Under the pieces are notes generated by a model. It ran no database searches. It had not been told where the DNA came from and saw only the letters and a program-made list of their open reading frames with translations. 6,748 nucleotides of DNA from an uncultured Pseudorhodobacter sp. (GTDB lineage: Bacteria; Pseudomonadota; Alphaproteobacteria; Rhodobacterales; Rhodobacteraceae), in the NCBI GenBank assembly GCA_945957495.1, contig CAMFLG010000180.1:1-6748 (forward strand). Direction: 5' to 3'. A program made the translations under genes and the position numbers. This document shows, piece after piece, positions 1-4,906 of the stretch (position 1 is its first letter; each line of letters opens with the position of its first letter).

Positions 1-680
1 CGGGCCTTCGCGCCCATATGAACAAGGTCTACGGGCTGATGTCCGTGGCAATGGTTGTGACGGGTGGCGTGGCTTGGTCTGTTGGCACCAGCACGGCGCT
101 GTTGTCGATCTTCCGCAACCCGGAAACCTTGCAACCGAACCTGATGGGCTGGGTGGTGATGTTCGCCCCGCTGATCATGGTCTTTGCCTTCAGTGCCACC
201 ATCGGCCGCATGACGGCGGCAGCGGCGCAACTGTTCTTCTATGCCTTCGCCGCCGTGATGGGCCTGTCGCTGGCGTGGATTTTCCAGGTGTTTACCGGGG
301 TTTCCATCGCGCAGACCTTCTTTGTCACCGCCATCGCCTTTGCGGGCCTGTCGCTGTACGGCTACACGACCAAGCGCGACCTGTCCGGGTTTGGCACCTT
401 CCTGATGATGGGGGTGATCGGCCTGATCGTGGCGTCGCTCGTCAACATCTTCCTGCAGTCGCCTGCGATCATGTTCGCAATCTCGGCCTTGGGCGTGTTG
501 ATCTTTGCCGGTCTGACCGCGTTTGACACCCAGAACATCAAACTGAACTACATCGAGCATGCGCGCTCGATGGATCAGGAATGGCTGGGCAAATCGGCGA
601 TCATGGGGGCGTTGAACCTGTACATGAACTTCATCAACCTGTTCATGTTCCTGCTGCAATTCATGGGCAACCGCGAATAA
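1..680 (+). CDS. Bax inhibitor-1/YccA family membrane protein, copy 1 (5' end cut by window)
   Basis: A multi-pass inner-membrane protein of the BI-1/YccA (TMBIM) family, whose members act as pH-gated calcium leak channels or modulate membrane proteases; the exact role here is unknown. The open frame runs from the window edge, with the first whole codon at base 3. The Met at base 18 is internal: codons before it (GLRAH) match residues 22-26 of the downstream paralog, and no ribosome binding site precedes it, so about 26 residues are probably present, mostly outside the window. From that Met there are 220 residues with about seven hydrophobic segments, the family signature near TFFVTAIAFAGLSLYGYTTK (101-120), FAGLTAFDTQ (163-172) and the C-terminal NLYMNFINLFMFLL (200-213). 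It has D170, but N204 stands where the paralog has an aspartate. It also lacks about 14 residues between segments 1 and 2 relative to the paralog. A strong terminator follows. Confidence 0.93.
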   Translation, partial: GLRAHMNKVYGLMSVAMVVTGGVAWSVGTSTALLSIFRNPETLQPNLMGWVVMFAPLIMVFAFSATIGRMTAAAAQLFFYAFAAVMGLSLAWIFQVFTGVSIAQTFFVTAIAFAGLSLYGYTTKRDLSGFGTFLMMGVIGLIVASLVNIFLQSPAIMFAISALGVLIFAGLTAFDTQNIKLNYIEHARSMDQEWLGKSAIMGALNLYMNFINLFMFLLQFMGNRE

Positions 681-701
681 GCGGCGCCGGATTAAAGGCG
701 G

Positions 702-728
702 AAGGGCCGGGGCAATCCCCGGCCCTTT
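702..728 (+). terminator. Rho-independent terminator after BI-1 copy 1
   Basis: A perfect 11-bp stem, AAGGGCCGGGG (702-712) against CCCCGGCCCTT (717-727), with a CAAT loop and a short T run, lies 21 bases after the stop codon. The tail is short (TTTGTG) but the stem is very GC-rich. It closely matches the hairpin after BI-1 copy 2. Confidence 0.85.
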
Positions 729-800
729 GTGCATTCTGACGCGGGCCCGGGAAAAATGGTCACGTTTCGCGGCGCCGCGATCGAGAGGGCGTTGATTTCC

Positions 801-830
801 TTGAAATTCCGCGAAAAACCACGCAATACT
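801..830 (+). promoter_or_regulatory. Candidate sigma-70-type promoter for BI-1 copy 2
   Basis: TTGAAA (801-806, 5 of 6 to the -35 consensus) and AATACT (825-830, 4 of 6 to the -10 consensus) are 18 bases apart. The stretch is less GC-rich than its surroundings and lies downstream of the copy 1 terminator, about 60 bases before the copy 2 start. This means copy 2 can be transcribed on its own. It is a pattern match only. Confidence 0.4.
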
Positions 831-880
831 GTGATCTATCAGGCGGCACAGGCAGCTGCGCGGCCATGGCTCTTACAAGT

Positions 881-885
881 GGAGG
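881..885 (+). promoter_or_regulatory. Ribosome binding site of BI-1 copy 2
   Basis: GGAGG sits 6 bases before the ATG at 892. It fixes the start of copy 2 and, by homology, shows that the copy 1 start lies outside the window. Confidence 0.8.
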
Positions 886-891
886 CTTTCG

Positions 892-1674
892 ATGGCTGAC
901 TATCAGACGATCCGGACCGTTGGCGCGGGTGCGCGCTCTGCCGAGATTGATGCGGGCCTTCGCGCCCATATGAACAAGGTCTACGGGCTGATGTCCGTGG
1001 CAATGGTGATCACCGGCGGGATGGCCTGGGCGATTTCCGGGCTGGCGACCACGACCGATGCATCGCAGGCGGTGGCAACCCTGCCGAACGGCGTCATGCT
1101 GACCAGCCTCGGCTCGGCGGTTTATCTTTCGGCCCTGCGCTGGGTGATCATGCTGGCCCCCCTGGGCATGGTCTTCGCCTTTGGCGCGGCCATCAACAAA
1201 CTGTCGGCGGCGGGCGCACAGCTGTTCTTCTATGCCTTCGCAGGTCTGTTCGGCCTGTCGCTCAGCTCGATCTTCCTGGTCTATACCGGCGGGTCGATCG
1301 TGCAGACCTTCCTTGTCACCGCAATCGCCTTTGCGGGCCTGTCGCTGTACGGCTACACCACCAAGAAAGACCTGAGCGCCATGGGCACCTTCATGGTGAT
1401 GGGCGTCTGGGGCTTGCTGGTGGCGATGCTGGTGAACTGGTTCCTGAAATCGCCGGCGTTTGACTTTGCGATTTCGGCGGTGGGCGTGGTGATCTTTGCC
1501 GGGCTGACGGCGTGGGACACCCAGAAGATCAAAGTGACCTATCTGCAGCACGCGCAGGGCGGCGATTCCGAATGGCTGGGCAAATCCGCCATCATGGGCG
1601 CGCTGACGCTGTATCTGGACTTCATCAACCTGTTCATGTTCCTGCTGCGCTTCATGGGCAACAGCCGCAACTGA
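892..1674 (+). CDS. Bax inhibitor-1/YccA family membrane protein, copy 2 (complete)
   Basis: A complete 260-residue inner-membrane protein of the BI-1/YccA (TMBIM) family. After a hydrophilic N-terminus of about 27 residues (MADYQTIRTVGAGARSAEID) it has about seven hydrophobic segments, near 30-50, 84-103, 108-130, 136-157, 165-186, 190-208 and 233-256. The family hallmarks are TFLVTAIAFAGLSLYGYTTK (139-158), FAGLTAWDTQ (202-211) and LYLDFINLFMFLL (240-252). D209 and D243 correspond to the paired aspartates that form the pH-sensing latch in the structurally studied Bacillus homolog YetJ. The start is set by GGAGG 6 bases upstream. It lies 211 bases after copy 1, in tandem, with its own candidate promoter and terminator, so it need not depend on copy 1. 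Family assignment is firm; substrate (calcium or other) and physiological role are inferred from the family only. Confidence 0.95.
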   Translation: MADYQTIRTVGAGARSAEIDAGLRAHMNKVYGLMSVAMVITGGMAWAISGLATTTDASQAVATLPNGVMLTSLGSAVYLSALRWVIMLAPLGMVFAFGAAINKLSAAGAQLFFYAFAGLFGLSLSSIFLVYTGGSIVQTFLVTAIAFAGLSLYGYTTKKDLSAMGTFMVMGVWGLLVAMLVNWFLKSPAFDFAISAVGVVIFAGLTAWDTQKIKVTYLQHAQGGDSEWLGKSAIMGALTLYLDFINLFMFLLRFMGNSRN

Positions 1675-1693
1675 GGCAGGTTCAGGGAAACAC

Positions 1694-1722
1694 AAAGGGC
1701 CGGGGAGTTCCCCGGCCCTTTT
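1694..1722. terminator. Bidirectional terminator between BI-1 copy 2 and the VIT transporter
   Basis: A perfect 12-bp stem, AAAGGGCCGGGG (1694-1705) against CCCCGGCCCTTT (1710-1721), has an AGTT loop. Read on plus it ends in TTTT; read on minus it ends in TTTGTGTTT. It lies between convergent stop codons (1674 and 1727), so it can end both transcripts. Confidence 0.85.
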
Positions 1723-1726
1723 GCAT

Positions 1727-2419
1727 TCAGACCACCGCGCCGAACAGATGGCCGACAAGCGCGGTAACGGCCATGGCCACCGCCCCCCAGAAGGTGACGC
1801 GCAACACGGCCCGCAGGATCGGCGCGCCGCCTGCCCTGGCCCCCACGGCGCCAAGGGCGGCCAGAAACAGCAACGACAGCACCGTCACCCACAGGCTGAT
1901 CGCCGTTTCAGGCACCAGCGCCGCCGTCGCCATCGGCAAGGCCGCACCAACGGCAAAGCTGGCGGCAGAGGCCCCGGCAGCAACCAGCGGCTTGGCCTCG
2001 GTATGTTCGGAAAAGCCCAACTCGTCGCGCAGATGCGCCGCCAGTGGGTCTTTGGCATGCAGGGCCGTGGCCACCTGCAGCGCAAGCTCTGGGGAAAGGC
2101 CGCGGTCCTCATAAATGCCAGCCAGGGCGCGCAGTTCTTCCTCGGGGTCGGCTTCGATCTCGGCGCGTTCGCGTTCGGTGTCGGCCTTTTCGGTATCGGC
2201 CTGCGAGGAAACCGAGACATATTCCCCCGCCGCCATCGACAAGGCCCCCGCGACCAGCCCGGCCATCCCGGCCACCAGCACCTCGGCCCGGCCAGAGGCG
2301 GCAGCGACGCCGACGATCAGCGACGCGGTCGAAACGATGCCGTCATTCGCCCCCAGCACCGCCGCCCGCAGCCAGCCCGTGCGCGCGACGTAATGTTCCT
2401 CGTAATGGTTGCGTTCCAT
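1727..2419 (-). CDS. VIT1/CCC1 family iron/manganese transporter
   Basis: A 230-residue membrane transporter of the VIT1/CCC1 family. These proteins move Fe2+ or Mn2+ out of the cytoplasm, usually in exchange for protons. The N-terminus carries the family signature, a helix with LGANDGIVSTASLIVG (22-37), then a second helix (about 47-65) ending in SMAAGEYVSVSSQ (61-73). A charged cytoplasmic helical region (about 74-140), rich in Glu (E77, E83, E85, E88, E94, E95), matches the metal-binding domain described for plant VIT1. Three more membrane segments follow, near 147-167, 173-195 and 203-228, giving the expected five. There is no N-terminal ferritin-like domain, so it is not of the MbfA type. 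The start is supported by AGGGG 6 bases upstream. It stands alone downstream of the rpmG terminator and converges on BI-1 copy 2. Metal specificity cannot be read from the sequence. Confidence 0.92.
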   Translation of the reverse strand: MERNHYEEHYVARTGWLRAAVLGANDGIVSTASLIVGVAAASGRAEVLVAGMAGLVAGALSMAAGEYVSVSSQADTEKADTERERAEIEADPEEELRALAGIYEDRGLSPELALQVATALHAKDPLAAHLRDELGFSEHTEAKPLVAAGASAASFAVGAALPMATAALVPETAISLWVTVLSLLFLAALGAVGARAGGAPILRAVLRVTFWGAVAMAVTALVGHLFGAVV

Positions 2420-2443
2420 ATCTTGCCCCTGACTGCGGTTCAG

Positions 2444-2477
2444 GCGCCACTTGGCGCGCGTTCCGCGCCCGGGTCAA
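2444..2477 (-). promoter_or_regulatory. Weak candidate promoter/operator region of the VIT transporter gene
   Basis: On the minus strand TTGACC (2472-2477) resembles a -35 box, but the element 17 bases on (CCAAGT, 2449-2454) is a poor -10. A 6-2-6 inverted repeat, GCGCCA-AG-TGGCGC (2444-2457), overlaps that -10 position and lies 25 bases before the ATG, where an operator or leader hairpin could act. It does not resemble a Fur box that I can recognise. Treat as tentative. Confidence 0.22.
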
Positions 2478-2510
2478 TGCGGCAGAGGCGCCCAGAAAGC
2501 CTAAGACAGA

Positions 2511-2539
2511 AAACCAAAAAGCCGCGCGAATGGCGCGGC
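2511..2539 (-). terminator. Rho-independent terminator of rpmG
   Basis: On the minus strand GCCGCGC (2533-2539) pairs with GCGCGGC (2521-2527) around a 5-base loop and is followed by TTTTTGGTTTT. It begins 28 bases after the rpmG stop codon and separates rpmG from the VIT gene. Confidence 0.85.
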
Positions 2540-2566
2540 CTTCGGTTCGGTCAGCTCGGGCAGATC

Positions 2567-2734
2567 TTACTTGATCTTGCCTTCCTTGTATTCCACATGC
2601 TCCCGCTTGACGGGGTCATATTTCTTGACCGTCATCTTTTCGGTCATGGTACGGGCATTCTTCTTGGTCACATAGAAGTGCCCCGTGCCAGCCGTCGAGT
2701 TCAGACGGATCTTGATCGTCGCCGGTTTGGCCAT
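2567..2734 (-). CDS. rpmG: 50S ribosomal protein L33
   Basis: A 55-residue basic protein of the large ribosomal subunit, starting MAKPATIKIRLNSTAGTGHF and ending HVEYKEGKIK. It contains the L33 core with FYVTKKNARTM (20-30) and KKYDPVKREHVEYKEGKIK (37-55). It has no cysteines, so it is the zinc-independent (C-minus) form usual in alphaproteobacteria, and the length matches the family. The start is supported by AGGAGAG (2741-2747) 6 bases upstream of the ATG. It has its own candidate promoter and terminator, so it is a single-gene unit between rnpB and the VIT transporter gene. No sign of damage. The family call is near certain from the sequence. Confidence 0.97.
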   Translation of the reverse strand: MAKPATIKIRLNSTAGTGHFYVTKKNARTMTEKMTVKKYDPVKREHVEYKEGKIK

Positions 2735-2751
2735 GGTCGTCTCTCCTGCAT

Positions 2752-2772
2752 CGGGGAAACACCGTTGCCCCG
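2752..2772 (-). promoter_or_regulatory. Hairpin in the rpmG leader, just upstream of the ribosome binding site
   Basis: CGGGG (2768-2772 on minus) pairs with CCCCG (2752-2756), and after one mismatch AAC pairs with GTT around a 3-base loop. It ends 4 bases before the AGGAGAG ribosome binding site. Many ribosomal protein genes are controlled by leader structures; that this one is regulatory is inference. Confidence 0.4.
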
Positions 2773-2791
2773 CGAAATCCTTGAAGCCTGC

Positions 2792-2819
2792 CTTTTACGG
2801 ATGGAAGCGGCAGAGTCAA
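2792..2819 (-). promoter_or_regulatory. Candidate promoter of rpmG
   Basis: TTGACT (2814-2819 on minus, 5 of 6 to the -35 consensus) and TAAAAG (2792-2797, 4 of 6 to the -10 consensus) are 16 bases apart, predicting a leader of about 50 bases. The -35 box runs into GACTC (2813-2817), a GANTC site of the kind methylated by CcrM in alphaproteobacteria. Confidence 0.5.
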
Positions 2820-2851
2820 CAGCCAAACGGCAGCAAAGGTGATCTTATTGC

Positions 2852-2894
2852 GCGGCTCTGCCGCAAGCTTTTGAGCGCTGACGCGCAGGCGCTC
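2852..2894. repeat. Two small hairpins in the rpmG-rnpB gap
   Basis: GCGGC-TCT-GCCGC (2852-2864) and GAGCGC (2873-2878) with GCGCTC (2889-2894) are perfect inverted repeats. Neither has a T tract on the minus strand, so they are not classic terminators, but they lie downstream of rnpB and could help to end or protect its transcript. Confidence 0.4.
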
Positions 2895-2900
2895 CGCGCG

Positions 2901-2957
2901 GGAGTATTTGCGCCAGTATGAAAGACACATCCTTCACATTGGTCCAAAATACTCTCC
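2901..2957. repeat. Long imperfect palindrome made of two facing GAGTATTT-headed motifs
   Basis: The outer arms GAGTATTT (2902-2909) and AAATACTC (2947-2954) are perfectly complementary. Inner arms CCAGTATGAAAG (2913-2924) and CCTTCACATTGG (2931-2942) pair at 9 Watson-Crick and 2 wobble positions out of 12 (as minus-strand RNA), leaving a 6-base loop. Each half reads GAGTATTT, a short gap, then CCA and a TGAA-containing block, so it can also be seen as two copies of one motif in head-to-head orientation. It starts about 25 bases after the 3' end of rnpB and may act in its termination or 3' processing. I have an impression that similar GAGTATTT motifs recur between genes in Rhodobacteraceae, but cannot check this here. 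Confidence 0.6.
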
Positions 2958-2981
2958 CCGAAGGGCCGGGTTGCAGGAAAT

Positions 2982-3393
2982 GCGCGGATGGCCTGTAAGC
3001 CGGATTCTGTCCAGGGGTTGCCCCCTTGGATGACCATTCCTCTGCCGCACCTGTTGCCAGGGCGGTCAAGCTGCCAACCCGGGCCTCTGGGCTGAAGTGT
3101 CCCTGTGGAGGTCTCTGCAAAAGCAGACCTTTCCACCCGAGGCCCCTATTCGGCATTGCTCCGGGTGGGGCTTGCCGTGCCGTCCTTGTTGCCAAGTCCG
3201 CGGTGGGCTCTTACCCCACCGTTTCACCATCGCCGTGGATCCGTCATTGGTAAACCGCTGACACCATGGCAGACTCTTCTCTGTGGCGCTTTCCCTGGGG
3301 TTGCCCCCGCCGGGCGTTACCCGGCACCCTTTCTTCATGGAGTCCGGACTTTCCTCGAACCTTGCGGCCCGCGGTCATCCAGCCATCCGCGCG
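2982..3393 (-). ncRNA. rnpB: RNase P RNA, bacterial class A
   Basis: The catalytic RNA of RNase P, which cuts 5' leaders from tRNA precursors. The 5' and 3' ends pair as a 10-bp P1 helix (3383-3392 with 2982-2991). The conserved 5' block GAGGAAAGTCCGGACTCC lies at 3339-3356, the GGTAAGAGCCCACC block at 3201-3214, and the 3' block GGACAGAATCCGGCTTA at 2996-3012. The length of about 412 nt fits class A RNAs of alphaproteobacteria. Exact ends are estimated from P1 and may be off by several bases. All open frames in this interval are incidental. It lies between the amidase gene and rpmG, on the same strand as both, with a candidate promoter of its own. The protein partner gene rnpA is not in the window. 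Confidence 0.96.
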
Positions 3394-3399
3394 ACGGGC

Positions 3400-3428
3400 G
3401 GCTTACGCCTTGGCGCGGGCGGCGTCAA
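3400..3428 (-). promoter_or_regulatory. Candidate promoter of rnpB
   Basis: TTGACG (3423-3428 on minus, 5 of 6 to the -35 consensus) is 17 bases from TAAGCC (3400-3405), a weak -10 box. Start of transcription about 7 bases downstream would fall near 3393, which is where the P1 helix of the RNase P RNA begins. The positional fit is better evidence than the -10 sequence itself. Confidence 0.5.
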
Positions 3429-3436
3429 CCGCTGTA

Positions 3437-3457
3437 GGGTGGGCAATCTGCCCACCC
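3437..3457. terminator. Hairpin after the amidase gene, probable terminator
   Basis: A perfect 9-bp stem, GGGTGGGCA (3437-3445) against TGCCCACCC (3449-3457), has a 3-base loop and lies 3 bases beyond the amidase stop codon on the minus strand. It has no T tract (TACAGCGG follows), so it may end transcription weakly or protect the mRNA 3' end. It sits directly upstream of the rnpB -35 box. Confidence 0.5.
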
Positions 3458-3460
3458 CGG

Positions 3461-4102
3461 TCAGACCGGGAAGCGGCGGGCGAGGTTGGCGGCGGCGCCC
3501 GCGTCCTGCGGGCTCAGCGGGCCGGTGGCCCAGGGCCGAAAGCGCAGGCGGAAGGCGGCAAGCAGCGTATCGGGCGCCGCCGCCGGATAGCCGAAACGCT
3601 GCAGCGCGGGCAGGAAATCGGCCGGGTCTGCGGTGGCGGTTTCCGGCCAGACCGACAGGCCCTGCCGCGCTAACCGCTGCCAGTCAAAGCGGCGGCCGGG
3701 GTCGATCTTGCGCTCCGGCGCCATATCGGAATGCGCGATGATGCGATGCGCCGGAATCGCCCAGCGCGCCATGATTCCGGCAAGCAGCCCTTCCAGCGCC
3801 GCCATCTGCGGTTCGGGGAAGGGTTGGCTGCCGGTGTTGGCCAGTTCAATGCCGATGGAATGCGAGTTGATGTCGCTCAGCCCGCCCCAGCCCCCTGCCC
3901 CGGCATGCCAGGCCCGCAAGGGTTCCGGCACCAGCGCCTCGGCCTCGCCCTGTTCGGACAAAAGCCAATGCGCCGAAACCTCAAAGCTTGGATCGCACAG
4001 GCGCGCCCGCGCCTCGGCGCAGCTGGCCATGCCGGTGTAGTGCAGCACGATCAGGCTGGGCACCGCCCCGCCGCGCCGGTCGCCAAAGTTCGGCGACGGC
4101 AT
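3461..4102 (-). CDS. N-acetylmuramoyl-L-alanine amidase, AmpD/AmiD-type
   Basis: A 213-residue zinc amidase (Amidase_2 fold) that cuts the bond between N-acetylmuramic (or anhydromuramic) acid and L-alanine in peptidoglycan or its turnover fragments. Probable zinc ligands are H21 (in IVLHYTGM), H124 (in IIAHSDMAPERKIDPG) and D134, with K132 nearby; E86 in NSHSIGIELANTG and the RAWHAG stretch (63-68) are further family motifs. The tail (about 163-210, FLPALQRFGY to NLARRFPV) resembles a short or degenerate peptidoglycan-binding domain as in AmiD. No signal peptide is visible, which suggests a cytoplasmic, AmpD-like recycling role. The reading frame stays open upstream to 4264, but that part overlaps the lipoprotein gene, so I place the start at the ATG 4 bases after that gene's stop. 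No clear ribosome binding site is present, so translation is probably coupled. It is likely the last gene of the gatCA operon. Confidence 0.9.
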   Translation of the reverse strand: MPSPNFGDRRGGAVPSLIVLHYTGMASCAEARARLCDPSFEVSAHWLLSEQGEAEALVPEPLRAWHAGAGGWGGLSDINSHSIGIELANTGSQPFPEPQMAALEGLLAGIMARWAIPAHRIIAHSDMAPERKIDPGRRFDWQRLARQGLSVWPETATADPADFLPALQRFGYPAAAPDTLLAAFRLRFRPWATGPLSPQDAGAAANLARRFPV

Positions 4103-4106
4103 CGGT

Positions 4107-4871
4107 TTACTGCGTGGCCAGGCGGAAGGGCGTCGGATCCCAGGCGCAGGCAAAGCCGTCGCCATCCGGGTCAAGGCCCTTGCGGTCGGATTTCGGGCCG
4201 CCCGCCTCCAGGAACGCGGTCTGCGCCAGATCGGGCGAGGCAAACTTGGCGCAGGCGGCTTCAAAGCTGGTCAGACGGATGCCGCCCCGCGAATACATCT
4301 GCACGCCGACCGGGTTGGTGGTAGACAGGGCAAAGGCCACGATATTCGGCGCGCCATCCTCGGTGCGTTGCGGCAGTGCGGTGGGCTGGTCGATCTGATA
4401 CTGGGCGCGGTTCGCCTCGATCCGGGCCGCGTCACTGGCGATGGTTTCGCGCTGGGTCACGGCGGCGAAATCCTGTTCGTCCGACACGGTGCCGGGGGCG
4501 GCGCCCGTCATCTCTGACGTGGTTTCGGCAATGCCTGCGGGCGCGTTGCCACGGGCGCGTTCGCCTTCGGGTACGGTTGCGGCGGTTGCGCCGATGATGG
4601 CCCCGGTGGTGGCAGCGGCCACGCCAGGGGCAGCCAGCGGCGCGCCAGAGGCGGCAGGCGGCACGCCTTCGGCAGCGTCAATCGCGGCGGCGGCGCTTTC
4701 GGGCGAAAAGCCGGTGCTGGGGGCAGCAGCCGGGGCCGCCGGGGCGGCGGCGGCGGCCGTCTGGTTCTTCATATAGGTGTTGTAATCCTGAAACCCCGCG
4801 CCCGAATCAGGGACTTTCGGGGTACAGGCCGCAAGCCCGAGGGCCGCCAACAGGATGACAGAGCTGCGCAT
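4107..4871 (-). CDS. Ala/Pro-rich lipoprotein with C-terminal Excalibur-like calcium-binding motif
   Basis: A 254-residue predicted lipoprotein of unknown function. The N-terminus MRSSVILLAALGLAAC is a lipoprotein signal peptide with the lipobox cysteine at C16. A low-complexity Ala/Pro/Gly/Thr-rich stretch follows (about 38-130), then a more polar region. The C-terminus (about 203-246) fits the Excalibur pattern: C207, a LAQTAFLEAGG stretch, then GLDPDGDGFACAW with acidic residues D234, D236, D238 and C242. Excalibur domains are thought to bind calcium and occur in extracellular proteins. The start is the second in-frame Met of the open frame, chosen because it opens the signal peptide and has GAGG 8 bases upstream; the earlier start would overlap gatA. 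It lies 35 bases after gatA and 4 bases before the amidase, so it is probably co-transcribed. A role at the periplasmic face near peptidoglycan is inferred from context only. Confidence 0.85.
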   Translation of the reverse strand: MRSSVILLAALGLAACTPKVPDSGAGFQDYNTYMKNQTAAAAAPAAPAAAPSTGFSPESAAAAIDAAEGVPPAASGAPLAAPGVAAATTGAIIGATAATVPEGERARGNAPAGIAETTSEMTGAAPGTVSDEQDFAAVTQRETIASDAARIEANRAQYQIDQPTALPQRTEDGAPNIVAFALSTTNPVGVQMYSRGGIRLTSFEAACAKFASPDLAQTAFLEAGGPKSDRKGLDPDGDGFACAWDPTPFRLATQ

Positions 4872-4906
4872 TTTTCTTGCCTCGGCGTTTCTTGTTCTGA
4901 CGCCCC

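Noticed and set aside
18..20. ATG at base 18 as the true start of BI-1 copy 1
   Set aside because: The codons before it are identical to coding sequence in copy 2 and no ribosome binding site is present. The true start is outside the window.
760..1854. A 364-codon open frame on the minus strand across BI-1 copy 2
   Set aside because: It is antisense to a firmly identified gene, crosses its terminator, is rich in Arg, Gln, His and Gly as expected of shadow frames in GC-rich DNA, and matches no family I recognise.
1721..2842. A 373-codon open frame on the plus strand over the VIT gene and rpmG
   Set aside because: It runs antisense to two identified genes and through the rpmG terminator and promoter. 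Composition is that of a shadow frame.
2816..3437. Several open frames of 75-116 codons on both strands in the rnpB area
   Set aside because: They overlap the RNase P RNA, whose conserved blocks and P1 pairing explain the sequence. None has a convincing ribosome binding site or recognisable protein.
4103..4264. N-terminal extension of the amidase
   Set aside because: The extra 54 codons lie wholly over the lipoprotein's C-terminal module, are rich in Arg and Pro, and lack family similarity. The Met next to the lipoprotein stop is the better start.
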